Assembly (NCBI GenBank): GCA_003214355.1
Contig: QCLS01000005.1
Location: forward strand, 1 to 64,000
Length of the DNA stretch: 64,000 bases
Source: Prochlorococcus sp. AG-418-C09
GTDB taxonomy: Bacteria > Cyanobacteriota > Cyanobacteriia > PCC-6307 > Cyanobiaceae
Direction of reading: 5' to 3'
Positions 1-9,869 of this stretch are shown here, in pieces. The position numbers were made by a program, and so were the translations under genes. Positions within the stretch are counted from its first letter, which is position 1. Every line of letters begins with the position of its first letter. The notes under the pieces are model-generated. The model had not been told where the DNA came from and did no database searches. It worked only from the letters and a program-made list of their open reading frames with translations.

Positions 1-184
1 TGGTCCTATTTATTATATCAATTATTGATGATTTTCCAGATCCATTAGGTCCTAAAATAATAATATTTTCTTCTTTATTTAGCTTTAGATTTAGATTCTT
101 AAATACTTCAAAGTTATTTCTATAAACGCTTAAGTCTTTGCAATCAAACCATATTTTGTTTTTCACAAGAACTTGCTGCTCCAA
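1..184 (-). CDS. ABC transporter ATP-binding protein, N-terminal part (continues beyond window start)
   Basis: Reverse-strand translation VKNKIWFDCKDLSVYRNNFEVFKNLNLKLNKEENIIILGPNGSGKSSIIDIINRT contains a Walker A (GPNGSGKSS). No ATG; start is probably TTG (184) or GTG (166). Confidence 0.75.
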   Translation of the reverse strand, partial: MEQQVLVKNKIWFDCKDLSVYRNNFEVFKNLNLKLNKEENIIILGPNGSGKSSIIDIINRT

Positions 185-268
185 AAAACGAATAACTGTA
201 TTGAAGATAAGATGAATATTAAAAGATATAGCCAGTTAAGCCAAGCTGGTCTATTAACTCTCTTCATT

Positions 269-1594
269 TTATATTAATAATAAAAACAATATTAATGGAG
301 AAGCATATGTTATGAATGTTTTTCTGATGATTTTAAGATTGTTTAGAATATCAAGTTTATTTATTTCTGGAGGGTATTTGAATATTAATTTGTCATATAC
401 ATCCATATTTTGTTCAATTTTTTTACTATGTATCCATGGATTATCCTTTTCTTCCGATCTCTTATACCAATCCCAATAGTATTTTATTATTCTATCTTCT
501 CCTAACAGTTTTATTTCTTCATTCTTTATTAGGCCGACTTTATGGTTAAAAGTCTGTGTTTTAAGAATAATATAATCTTCATTAAATATTTTATAGAATG
601 TTCTTCTTTGAATCTCTTTGAAGAGTATTAAATTATTAATAACTCTATTCTTCATGAATTTCCTATAGTGCCTTACTATAACCCTTGCCTTGTTATTCCC
701 TAAAGGGATATGATCTAAAACTTGAAGATATCTAGACTTTTCAGGTTCTCCCTTATAAATTAGTATTCTACCTGGTGGTATAAATCTTATACGAATAAAT
801 TCATTTGAGGGATCGTTCTTATAGTAGTAAATACTTTCAATATAATCTTTATTTATATTTATTTTTTGCTTGAAACTCACTAAGAAGTTCCTATTTACAT
901 CTTTATCTGGAATAGTATTTCCATGAACCCAGAAAATATGAAGAATATCTAGGTGGTTTTCAACTATTCTTGTCCAATCACATTTGAAATCAACAAGGAC
1001 TTCCTCAGATGCATATTCTTTAATATCAAAGCCATTGTTCGATAATGAGTGTTTATTAATTTGGTCATCTTCTCTTACTGTTTCTATATCAGTGTAAGTT
1101 TCTGATAGGTAATTTATGAAGATGTAATCATCTCTCTCTAATGTTTTATATTGAGATAAGTGTATTTTTTTTGCATATTCTTCATAGTTAGTATCAATAA
1201 TATGCGTACATGTAAGCCTACCAATATTTTGACAATTACCATCCGGAGTAAATTTAGCCCCATGGTATGGACATGTTAACTCATTATTTTCATAACTTCC
1301 TCCATAGAAAGAAGCACCTCTATGAGGGCAAATATTCTTAATGCATCTAACATTATTTTCCTTGTCCCTGAATATTAGAAGAGGTTGATCATATAATGAG
1401 AAAAAATGAAGTTTATTTTTTTTTAACTCTATAGAAGGGCATACAGCATACCAACCAAAAACACCAATTTTCAGATCTTTGGAAAGTTCCTTGTTTTCAT
1501 ATTTTTCTATTTTTACAATTCTTTCTTCTCTTAGAGGTTTTAATATTGAATTAATCTCTCGAGATTTGAAGAAATTAAATTGGTTATTTTCCAT
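269..1594 (-). CDS. Rieske [2Fe-2S] non-heme oxygenase, PAO/CAO-like
   Basis: Rieske motif CPHRGA...CPYHGAKF; mononuclear iron motif NHLDILHIFWVH; hydrophobic C-terminus. Confidence 0.8.
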   Translation of the reverse strand: MENNQFNFFKSREINSILKPLREERIVKIEKYENKELSKDLKIGVFGWYAVCPSIELKKNKLHFFSLYDQPLLIFRDKENNVRCIKNICPHRGASFYGGSYENNELTCPYHGAKFTPDGNCQNIGRLTCTHIIDTNYEEYAKKIHLSQYKTLERDDYIFINYLSETYTDIETVREDDQINKHSLSNNGFDIKEYASEEVLVDFKCDWTRIVENHLDILHIFWVHGNTIPDKDVNRNFLVSFKQKININKDYIESIYYYKNDPSNEFIRIRFIPPGRILIYKGEPEKSRYLQVLDHIPLGNNKARVIVRHYRKFMKNRVINNLILFKEIQRRTFYKIFNEDYIILKTQTFNHKVGLIKNEEIKLLGEDRIIKYYWDWYKRSEEKDNPWIHSKKIEQNMDVYDKLIFKYPPEINKLDILNNLKIIRKTFITYASPLILFLLLI

Positions 1595-1742
1595 AAACTA
1601 AATTTTAAAATAACCCGATTTCTCTGGGCACTATAACTCAAGGTAATATTAATTATTTATTTAATGGAAATTTCTCTATCTTTTGTAGCAATATAATTAT
1701 TCTTAATAAATAATTTAAGTTATTGTTTTTTCTTTAGAAAGT

Positions 1743-1919
1743 TTACTGATTTATGGCCGCATCAAGATGTTTGGCTGCTTCCTCTATACTTTCGTTGAAT
1801 CTACAATTTCCAGAATAACAACTTATAAATCTCATGAAAAGTCTTTTCCCGCCTGTTAATTCATATTTATGAATTGTGCCACCTTCTGGAGAGATAAATA
1901 TTAACTGAGGTAAAGCCAT
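1743..1919 (-). CDS. small conserved hypothetical protein (58 aa)
   Basis: ORF MALPQLIFISPEGGTIHKYELTGGKRLFMRFISCYSGNCRFNESIEEAAKHLDAAINQ*. Confidence 0.6.
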   Translation of the reverse strand: MALPQLIFISPEGGTIHKYELTGGKRLFMRFISCYSGNCRFNESIEEAAKHLDAAINQ

Positions 1920-2063
1920 TGATGAATTGGAGTTATTATTATTAATTTGACTTAAATCTATCTATAGTGCAATCCCGTAATAAGAATTTTTAATTAGTTT
2001 TTTTAAATTTAATTTCAGATAATATACTAGAAATCAAATTTTATACAATTAGAAACTTAACTC

Positions 2064-2411
2064 ATGGCAAATTTATTAATAATTATTTTTATTTCAGCAA
2101 CCCTCTTTCTTTCAGTGTTTAATGTAGAGGCTAAAGAGCTAGACCTGAATGATTTGGAGGCTCTTATTATCAAGGTTTCAAAGAAGTTTTCTCGTACTTA
2201 TTGCAATACTTTTAAATTTGGAATTTCAAATGATGGCGCTATGGAATTTGCATTGGGTGAGACTAATAAGGAATTCTCGAAAAATAAACTTTATCGCTAT
2301 TTAAATTCAGAGGATTTGAAGAATAATATTATTGCAAATATTGAAAATGAATGTCAGGTTTATGAATTGCCCGAACTCGATTTATCAAGTTTAGATATAG
2401 GAAATAGTTAA
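2064..2411 (+). CDS. hypothetical secreted protein
   Basis: 115-aa ORF with an N-terminal signal-peptide-like segment. Confidence 0.65.
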   Translation: MANLLIIIFISATLFLSVFNVEAKELDLNDLEALIIKVSKKFSRTYCNTFKFGISNDGAMEFALGETNKEFSKNKLYRYLNSEDLKNNIIANIENECQVYELPELDLSSLDIGNS

Positions 2412-2428
2412 TTATTTTGAATTTATAG

Positions 2429-2617
2429 TTAATTATTTTTTTTACCAATCCAATCATCAGGTTTCTCCATCATCCACTCAAAGACGCCTTTAGGATCAAG
2501 ATTCTTTGAAGCAATAATAAATAATATTGGAAAAATTATCACTGCTACGCTAATAACAGTGATTTCTAATTTGCCTATACCCATTTCAACGAATGAAATT
2601 CCAAAACTCATACACAT
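2429..2617 (-). CDS. small membrane protein, hypothetical
   Basis: 62-aa ORF with one TM segment (VISVAVIIFPILFIIA). Confidence 0.55.
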   Translation of the reverse strand: MCMSFGISFVEMGIGKLEITVISVAVIIFPILFIIASKNLDPKGVFEWMMEKPDDWIGKKNN

Positions 2618-2722
2618 ATTAATTTTTAAATGATATTACATAATAAGTTAATGGATAATTCTTTGAATTTATATTCTATTTACAAAAAAATTTAATTATT
2701 TAGATTATTTCTTAGAAATTGA

Positions 2723-2878
2723 TTATAAAATGAATTCCTTAGACATTGTTCTCAATTGATCTAGATTAAGTTTCTCTAGATATGATTTCAGGTCTTCATA
2801 TGATTTCTTTCCATTATTTACTTTTTCCTCTTTAAACAAGGAGGATGTTATTAAATCCACTAAATGGTCTTTATCCAT
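2723..2878 (-). CDS. hypothetical small protein (51 aa)
   Basis: MDKDHLVDLITSSLFKEEKVNNGKKSYEDLKSYLEKLNLDQLRTMSKEFIL*. Confidence 0.5.
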   Translation of the reverse strand: MDKDHLVDLITSSLFKEEKVNNGKKSYEDLKSYLEKLNLDQLRTMSKEFIL

Positions 2879-3026
2879 ACTTAACTATTACCTTAAAATA
2901 TTGATTAACTCCATTAAGAAATTCTTAAATAATTTTTAGATAATATTTTAATTTAGAAAATGTATTAAGTACCTATTTAATAAATCCCTTTTTATTTATA
3001 TATTTAAAATTCAGAGAAAAAGCTTT

Positions 3027-3179
3027 ATGACTTTAGAACCTTTCTTGATGATAATCGCTCCACTTTTTATTTTTGTTACTGGAGTTTTATTCCTTCCATA
3101 CATAATGAGATCGAAGAAAATAAAGTCAATCAATAAATATCAGTTAATTGATGAACTTGAGAAGAAATATATTTATTAA
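3027..3179 (+). CDS. hypothetical small membrane protein (50 aa)
   Basis: MTLEPFLMIIAPLFIFVTGVLFLPYIMRSKKIKSINKYQLIDELEKKYIY*. Confidence 0.5.
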   Translation: MTLEPFLMIIAPLFIFVTGVLFLPYIMRSKKIKSINKYQLIDELEKKYIY

Positions 3180-3426
3180 TTATTATTCCTAAATGTTATT
3201 AGACCCTAAAAATTGTAGATTTACTGGAAATAAATATAAATAAAATATTCTTACATTTAATTTAGTATTGATTTCTATTTAGTATTTATGTTATTTCAGC
3301 TTATGCAATAGATCTTATTCGAATTATTAAATTAATAGATGTTTATATATTAGTAGCAAAGTATAAAGTACCTATTTGATATTCTACATGGAAATCAATA
3401 ATCTTTATATATAAACCTTTGATGAT

Positions 3427-3579
3427 ATGGAATTTCATTTCACTTATTTGTTCTATTCTGTTTCCCTTGCCTTGGCTTTTGGAATATATTTTTTTGTTTT
3501 GAACAACAAGAAGAGAAGATCTCCAGATAATATACAGAAGATGATCAAGGATCTGGAAAATAAGATTATAAAAGCTTAA
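3427..3579 (+). CDS. hypothetical small membrane protein (50 aa)
   Basis: MEFHFTYLFYSVSLALAFGIYFFVLNNKKRRSPDNIQKMIKDLENKIIKA*. Confidence 0.5.
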   Translation: MEFHFTYLFYSVSLALAFGIYFFVLNNKKRRSPDNIQKMIKDLENKIIKA

Positions 3580-3622
3580 AACATTTAATTTATTCTTAAT
3601 AGATATGCCTAAATATAAAAAT

Positions 3623-3640
3623 AAGCTCCTTATGGAGCTT
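3623..3640 (-). terminator. hairpin downstream of the initiator tRNA, candidate terminator
   Basis: AAGCTCC-TTAT-GGAGCTT perfect 7-bp stem; on the minus strand followed by ATTTTTAT. Confidence 0.6.
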
Positions 3641-3648
3641 TTATAAAA

Positions 3649-3722
<74 letters not shown>

Positions 3723-3768
3723 ATATATTAATAAGCATACATGGGAATGGTCTTAAAAAGGTCTTTTT

Positions 3769-4734
3769 TTAAGATTCTTGGAATTTTAATTCCCCTTTTA
3801 CTTCTAAATTAACTCCCTTAGGGAAATCGTAGATTTTCTCCTCAATATCTTGAATTCTTAAATTTGTTATCCATTCTAATTGTTTTAGAAGGTGAAGTCC
3901 GGCTGCATGTTTAGCTCTTTTTGAGCCGTCTTCCACTTTCAATGCAAGGCCTATTCCTTCATTGATTTTTCCAAAACAAAGTATACCCTCAGCTCCACCT
4001 TTACTAATGATTTGACCATGAGAAGCTTTAATTATTTCGGTATCAAAGTAGTTGTGATCACTTATTAAGTTTGGATTCATTGTCATAGATCTACTTATTT
4101 GTTCTAATTCTGGATTTTCAGAACTACTAAGAATAGAATATAATTTTGCCATTTCAATTAGTTTTAAATATAGTGTTGGAGCACCGCAATCATCTCTCTC
4201 AGCAAAGATGTCACTTGCTGGAATTTCAAGTAGTTCAGATATTAATCTAAATATTTCTATTTGTAATGGATGGTCTCCCTTTAAATAGGTTTCCATTGGC
4301 CAATTCATTTTTTTACATGTAGCCAAAAATGAAGCATGTTTACCTGAACAATTATGAAGGAGAGGACTATTCCTGACCATCGGACATTTTAGCTTTTTTA
4401 CATCTATTTCATAGTCCCATAAAATTTTAAAGGCCTGTCTGGCGTGAGCTGTTGTACCTTTGTGCGATCCACATGCAATTGCAATGGATTTAAGTGAATC
4501 ATTAATTTGAGATGAAGCTCCGCTACTTACAAATGGAATGGCTTGAAACGGTTTTAATGCAGATCTAATAAAACTTTTATATTCAGGATTCCCAGCGCAC
4601 ATAAGAACTCTACCTTTCTTATCACAAATAACAGCATGAATTTTGTGGATAGATTCCAAATATGAGCCTCTTTTCAAAGTCACCTGTATGGGAGGATTAT
4701 TTGATGTATAGAGATTCTTAAAGTTACTACTCAT
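3769..4734 (-). CDS. L-asparaginase II family protein
   Basis: Sequence resembles the asparaginase II family (VTLKRGSYLESIHKIHAVICD, RSALKPFQAIP, NCSGKHASFLATC). Confidence 0.85.
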   Translation of the reverse strand: MSSNFKNLYTSNNPPIQVTLKRGSYLESIHKIHAVICDKKGRVLMCAGNPEYKSFIRSALKPFQAIPFVSSGASSQINDSLKSIAIACGSHKGTTAHARQAFKILWDYEIDVKKLKCPMVRNSPLLHNCSGKHASFLATCKKMNWPMETYLKGDHPLQIEIFRLISELLEIPASDIFAERDDCGAPTLYLKLIEMAKLYSILSSSENPELEQISRSMTMNPNLISDHNYFDTEIIKASHGQIISKGGAEGILCFGKINEGIGLALKVEDGSKRAKHAAGLHLLKQLEWITNLRIQDIEEKIYDFPKGVNLEVKGELKFQES

Positions 4735-4736
4735 TT

Positions 4737-5231
4737 TTAGATTATGGAATATTGAAAAATTAAGATTCCTGATAAGATTATAGAGATAATGGCTGATGCT
4801 ATTTGAATTAGATTTTTTAATATTGGTTTAACTTCAATAGATGCAATTAGACTCTCTTTTTCTTTTAAATCTAGTGGCTTTATCCATGTTTGGCCATCAT
4901 ACCAGCCAGATTCTTCATATTCTACTTTTTCAGAATGGAGTCTTTTATAAATATGATTCCATCCAAGATAGAGTCTAATTGTTATTAGAAGAGGAGTAGC
5001 TAAACTGCTAAAAAGACTAATCAGAAAATATTTAATATAATTTGTGCTAAAGAATACACTCCCCGTTGAAATAATAACAAAAACGATAAATGTAATGAAC
5101 CATGAAAGAATCAATACTCTTAAATATCTTTTATTTGATTTTGGCATAGAGAAAATCAATGAATTTGATAATTCAATAAATTCGTTTGTTGGTTGCTGTT
5201 CCTTTGGAACTGGACATCTTGAATTACTCAT
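4737..5231 (-). CDS. CGLD27/DUF1230-like membrane protein
   Basis: N-terminal CPVPKEQQPTNEF and two TM segments, as in the cyanobacterial/plastid CGLD27 family. Confidence 0.75.
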   Translation of the reverse strand: MSNSRCPVPKEQQPTNEFIELSNSLIFSMPKSNKRYLRVLILSWFITFIVFVIISTGSVFFSTNYIKYFLISLFSSLATPLLITIRLYLGWNHIYKRLHSEKVEYEESGWYDGQTWIKPLDLKEKESLIASIEVKPILKNLIQIASAIISIILSGILIFQYSII

Positions 5232-5234
5232 TTC

Positions 5235-5579
5235 TTAGGGATAATCTAGTTTTTTACCATTACTCCAAAAGTTTTCTAGATCATAGAATTTCCTTATTTC
5301 AGGTTGGAATATATTTATAATTAGATCTCCATAATCTAATAGAGCCCATTTGGCTTCATTAATCCCTTCTTTTCTCAAAGGCTCAATTTCTGCAAGTAAC
5401 CTTAATTCATCTTCAACATATTTAGATATTGATCTAACTTGTACATCAGATAGTCCCTCGGCGATTAATATCCAATCGCTTATATAAGAAACCTTATTTA
5501 TATTTATTAACTTTATTTCTTTCGCTTTTTTATTATCACAGGCCTTTGCAGCGATTAACGCTTTTTCTTTATTGTCCAT
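5235..5579 (-). CDS. rsfS: ribosome silencing factor (Iojap/RsfS)
   Basis: SDWILIAEGLSDVQVRSI, WALLDYGDLIINIFQPEIRKFYDLENFW; start assigned to MDNKEK rather than the longer track ORF. Confidence 0.85.
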   Translation of the reverse strand: MDNKEKALIAAKACDNKKAKEIKLININKVSYISDWILIAEGLSDVQVRSISKYVEDELRLLAEIEPLRKEGINEAKWALLDYGDLIINIFQPEIRKFYDLENFWSNGKKLDYP

Positions 5580-6207
5580 AAATATTTTCGCTGGATACAG
5601 ACCTCTGTGAGCCTTCTTGTTGAGATAGTTCAGCTCTTGCTTTCTCGGCACTTTTTCTTAATGCTTCAAGCCTATCTTCAAAAAAAGTCCTTTTCTTCTT
5701 TTTTCTTGTTTTATCTATTAAATCTTTTAAAGCGCCACCAAGACTTTTATAAGCATTAGGAATGCTATATCCAAATCTACAAGCTAAATCAATTGCTCTT
5801 TCGTCAGCTAATATTGCATCTTGTAATCTTTTTTCTGAATTATTTTTTGTATAGAGCCTATAACCTGCAAATCCAGATAGGCCTAGAGCAAGTATTAGAA
5901 GTAAGCCATCTTGAACCCATAGCTCCCCAATCGCTCCACCTAATCCTATTGCTAGAGCCGCCATTTCCCAACCATCTCTGGGAATGGAGTCATTTTGAAT
6001 TTTTCCAACTTCATGCCAGAAGAGTAAATTTCTGTGATCAATTGCTAAGTTGTCCCATTCATCTAAATCTATCTGAATTTCTACTTCGTCTCTACCTATT
6101 TCCTCCAATGTTATTAATGGTGGATCAATTGCAGCTGCAGCCTCTATAAAGACCCAACTCTCATTTTCTGGTGGCAACAAACTTTTTAGTCGTTGAAGTT
6201 CGCTCAT
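5569..6207 (-). CDS. cyanobacterial conserved membrane protein (DUF3318-like)
   Basis: MSELQRLKSLLPPENESWVFIEAAAAIDPPLITLEEIGRDEVEIQIDLDEWDNLAIDHRNLLFWHEVG; TM segment. Confidence 0.7.
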   Translation of the reverse strand: MSELQRLKSLLPPENESWVFIEAAAAIDPPLITLEEIGRDEVEIQIDLDEWDNLAIDHRNLLFWHEVGKIQNDSIPRDGWEMAALAIGLGGAIGELWVQDGLLLILALGLSGFAGYRLYTKNNSEKRLQDAILADERAIDLACRFGYSIPNAYKSLGGALKDLIDKTRKKKKRTFFEDRLEALRKSAEKARAELSQQEGSQRSVSSENIYGQ

Positions 6208-6316
6208 AAATAATATTTTTCTTTTATTACTATAGAAACAAATGTTGCTTTTCAAGCAAGTTCATTAACATCTGATGATTTATAAGTAGCATAAAGTTAA
6301 TGTTATTCGATTTGTT

Positions 6317-9300
6317 ATGCCTCAAAGGGGTGATCTAAAAAAAATATTAATTATTGGATCAGGACCTATTGTCATTGGTCAGGCGTGTGAGTTTGATTAT
6401 TCAGGTACACAAGCTTGTAAGGCTCTGCGAAATGCTGGTTATGAAGTAATTCTGATAAATTCTAATCCCGCTTCAATCATGACAGATCCTGAAGTCGCAA
6501 ACAGTACTTATATAGAACCATTAACTAAAGAGGTGATATCCAAGATAATTTTAAAAGAAAAACCTGATGCTATTCTTCCAACTATGGGGGGGCAAACAGC
6601 ATTGAATTTAACAGTATCATTAGCTGAATCAGGTTTCTTTAAAGATAATAATTTAGAGCTAATTGGAGCAGATCTTGAAGCAATTAATAAAGCTGAAGAT
6701 AGAAAACTATTCAAACAATCAATGGAAAGAGTAAATGTAAATGTTTGTCCATCAGGCATTGCATCCTCGCTAACAGAAGCCCTTGATGTACAGAAAGAGA
6801 TTAATTCATATCCTTTAATCATAAGACCTGCATTTACTCTTGGAGGCGGCGGCGGCGGAATAGCTTATAACTTGGAAGAGTTCAAAGATATATGTTCTTC
6901 AGGTATCGATGAAAGCCCCTGTAATCAAATATTGATTGAAAAATCCTTGATTGGCTGGAAGGAGTTTGAATTAGAAGTTATGCGAGACAAGATGGATAAC
7001 GTTGTCATTATCTGCAGTATCGAAAATCTTGATCCAATGGGAGTACACACCGGCGATTCAATAACAGTTGCACCAGCGCAAACACTTACTGATAAGGAGT
7101 ATCAGAGACTAAGAGATTTATCTTTAAAAATAATAAGGGAGGTTGGAGTAGAAACAGGAGGAAGTAACATTCAGTTTGCTATTAATCCACTAAACGGAGA
7201 TGTAATTGTTATTGAGATGAATCCTAGGGTAAGTCGTTCTTCCGCTTTAGCTAGCAAAGCAACCGGATTCCCTATTGCAAAAATGGCAGCTTTGTTATCA
7301 GTTGGTTTTACTCTTGATGAAATAGTCAATGATATTACAAAAGAAACACCAGCTTGTTTCGAACCATCTATTGATTATGTAGTAACAAAAGTTCCTCGAT
7401 TTGCTTTTGAGAAATTTAATGGTTCTTCAAACATTCTTAGTACATCAATGAAGTCAGTTGGAGAATCAATGGCTATTGGTCGTAATTTTGAAGAGTCATT
7501 TCAAAAGGCATTAAGGTCACTAGAGATAGGGATCGCTGGCTGGGATAGCGATGATTGTATTTCAATAAAAGATGAAAATGATTTAAAAAATAAATTACGA
7601 ACTCCTACATCAGATCGAATTTTATTCATAAAAAAAGCAATGGAACTTGGAAAAGACAATAATTATATTTATAAAGCTACAAATATAGATCTTTGGTTTA
7701 TTGAGAAATTGAGGAATATATTTAATTTTGAAAATAATTATTTAAAAGGAAGGAAGCTTTTTGATCTAAATAGAGATTTAATACTTCATGCAAAGCAACT
7801 GGGTTTCTCTGATCAACAGATTTCTAAATTAACAAATTCAAAATTTTTTGACGTTAGATCTTATAGGCAAAAATTAAATGTATTTCCTGTTTTCAAAACT
7901 GTGGATACATGTGCTGCTGAATTTGCCTCTAATACGCCTTATCATTATTCAACTTATGAGGAGTCATTTTCTAAAGTTGGGTTTTTAGAAAATGATAATG
8001 AGGCATTATCTAAAAATAATGGAAAGAATAAGATAATGATTTTGGGAGGTGGTCCTAATAGAATAGGGCAAGGTATTGAATTTGATTATTGCTGTTGCCA
8101 TGCTTCATATCAGTCCTCTGATAGTGGCTTTAGTACAATAATTGTTAATAGTAATCCTGAAACCGTTTCAACCGACTATGATACCAGCGATATTTTATAC
8201 TTTGAACCTCTTACTCTAGAGGATGTTTTAAACATAATAGAAGTAGAAAAGCCATTTGGCCTTATAGTTCAATTTGGTGGTCAGACTCCTTTGAAATTAT
8301 CTCTACCTCTTTTTGAATGGCTAAATAGTGATGATGGTTTAAGAGCAGGAGCAAAGATTCTTGGCACTTCACCAATTTCCATTGATTTAGCTGAGGATAG
8401 AGAAGAGTTCACGAAAATATTAAATCAATTGAACATCAAACAGCCACTTAATGGACTTGCTAGAAATCAAGTTGAAGCTATTAATGTATCAGAAAATGTT
8501 GGTTATCCTTTGGTTGTTCGTCCCTCATATGTTTTAGGAGGAAGGGCGATGGAAATTGTAAAGAATAAGGATGAATTAAATAGATATATGAATGAAGCTG
8601 TTAAAGTTTCTCCTGATCATCCAATTCTCCTAGATCAATATTTAAGTAATTCTATTGAAATAGACGTTGATGCCTTGTCTGATAAGAATGGTTTTGTGGT
8701 TATTGCAGGATTAATGGAACATGTTGAACCCGCCGGTATTCATTCGGGAGATTCTGCTTGTTGTCTACCTTCCATTTCCTTATCAGAAACGACTTTAAAT
8801 ACTGTCAGAGAATGGACCGTTTCTATTGCTAGGAAATTAAACGTGGTTGGTCTTATTAATTTACAATTCGCTGTAAAGAAATCTTTGGATGGTAATTCAG
8901 ATGTCTATATCTTAGAGGCTAATCCTAGAGCTTCAAGAACTGTACCATTTGTTTCGAAAGCTATCGGTAAACCTATTGCAAAATTAGCTACAGAGCTAAT
9001 GCTTGGAAAAACGCTAGAAGAATTAAATTATACAAAAGAAGTTATCCCTAATTTTCAGGCAGTTAAAGAAGCTGTTCTACCTTTCAAGAAGTTTCCAGGA
9101 TCTGATACACTGCTTGGCCCTGAAATGAGATCAACTGGGGAAGTTATGGGCTTGGCAAAGGATTTTGGTATCGCATATGCTAAATCTGAATTAGCAGCAG
9201 GAAATGGGGTTCCTTCAGAGGGAGTTGCCTTTTTATCCACTAATGATTTAGATAAGGAATATCTTTACGAAATTGCAATTGATCTTACTAAACTCGGTTT

Positions 9301-9616
9301 TAAATTGATTGCTACTGAAGGAACCACTAATTATTTATCTGGATTAGGTATTGATGTCGAAAGAGTCTTAAAGGTTCACGAAGGCAGACCCAATATAGAA
9401 GATCTGATTAGGTCTGGTCTTGTTCAGCTTGTCATAAATACTCCTGTAGGTTCTCAAGCATTACATGATGATGCTTATTTAAGAAGAGCTTCTTTAGAAT
9501 ATAATATCCCAACATTTACAACCATACCTGGAGCTAAGGCTGCTCTTAAAGCAATTAAATCTCTAAGGGTAAACGAAATTGACACCATATCACTTCAAGA
9601 GATACATGATTTATGA
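6317..9616 (+). CDS. carB: carbamoyl-phosphate synthase large subunit
   Basis: 1099 aa; two ATP-grasp halves, [18 protein letters not shown] and [18 protein letters not shown]-terminal MGS-like domain. Confidence 0.98.
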   Translation: MPQRGDLKKILIIGSGPIVIGQACEFDYSGTQACKALRNAGYEVILINSNPASIMTDPEVANSTYIEPLTKEVISKIILKEKPDAILPTMGGQTALNLTVSLAESGFFKDNNLELIGADLEAINKAEDRKLFKQSMERVNVNVCPSGIASSLTEALDVQKEINSYPLIIRPAFTLGGGGGGIAYNLEEFKDICSSGIDESPCNQILIEKSLIGWKEFELEVMRDKMDNVVIICSIENLDPMGVHTGDSITVAPAQTLTDKEYQRLRDLSLKIIREVGVETGGSNIQFAINPLNGDVIVIEMNPRVSRSSALASKATGFPIAKMAALLSVGFTLDEIVNDITKETPACFEPSIDYVVTKVPRFAFEKFNGSSNILSTSMKSVGESMAIGRNFEESFQKALRSLEIGIAGWDSDDCISIKDENDLKNKLRTPTSDRILFIKKAMELGKDNNYIYKATNIDLWFIEKLRNIFNFENNYLKGRKLFDLNRDLILHAKQLGFSDQQISKLTNSKFFDVRSYRQKLNVFPVFKTVDTCAAEFASNTPYHYSTYEESFSKVGFLENDNEALSKNNGKNKIMILGGGPNRIGQGIEFDYCCCHASYQSSDSGFSTIIVNSNPETVSTDYDTSDILYFEPLTLEDVLNIIEVEKPFGLIVQFGGQTPLKLSLPLFEWLNSDDGLRAGAKILGTSPISIDLAEDREEFTKILNQLNIKQPLNGLARNQVEAINVSENVGYPLVVRPSYVLGGRAMEIVKNKDELNRYMNEAVKVSPDHPILLDQYLSNSIEIDVDALSDKNGFVVIAGLMEHVEPAGIHSGDSACCLPSISLSETTLNTVREWTVSIARKLNVVGLINLQFAVKKSLDGNSDVYILEANPRASRTVPFVSKAIGKPIAKLATELMLGKTLEELNYTKEVIPNFQAVKEAVLPFKKFPGSDTLLGPEMRSTGEVMGLAKDFGIAYAKSELAAGNGVPSEGVAFLSTNDLDKEYLYEIAIDLTKLGFKLIATEGTTNYLSGLGIDVERVLKVHEGRPNIEDLIRSGLVQLVINTPVGSQALHDDAYLRRASLEYNIPTFTTIPGAKAALKAIKSLRVNEIDTISLQEIHDL

Positions 9617-9617
9617 A

Positions 9618-9842
9618 TTAATTATCCTTAAGTTTATTTCTTAAGTCATTTGCTAATGTATTTCTCCCCAATGAAATTAATTTTAAAGTATCTTCATGCA
9701 TTTTTAATTGTGCCTCTGCTATCTGTAGATTTTTTACAATTACTTTAATCTCATCATTTAAATCATCAATGAAGTATTTCTTACCATCAAATGTTAATAC
9801 GGCTTTTTTATTTTTTTGATCTTCATTAGTCATGGAATTCAT
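9618..9842 (-). CDS. small conserved protein (DUF6447-like)
   Basis: 74-aa ORF ...VLTFDGKKYFIDDLNDEIKVIVKNLQIAEAQLKMHEDTLKLISLGRNTL. Confidence 0.55.
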   Translation of the reverse strand: MNSMTNEDQKNKKAVLTFDGKKYFIDDLNDEIKVIVKNLQIAEAQLKMHEDTLKLISLGRNTLANDLRNKLKDN

Positions 9843-9869
9843 TTTAATAACAAATATAAAATAAATTTA

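Noticed and set aside
5793-6149. 118-aa + strand ORF in the track
   Set aside because: Antisense to the well-supported DUF3318-like gene; composition consistent with a shadow ORF.
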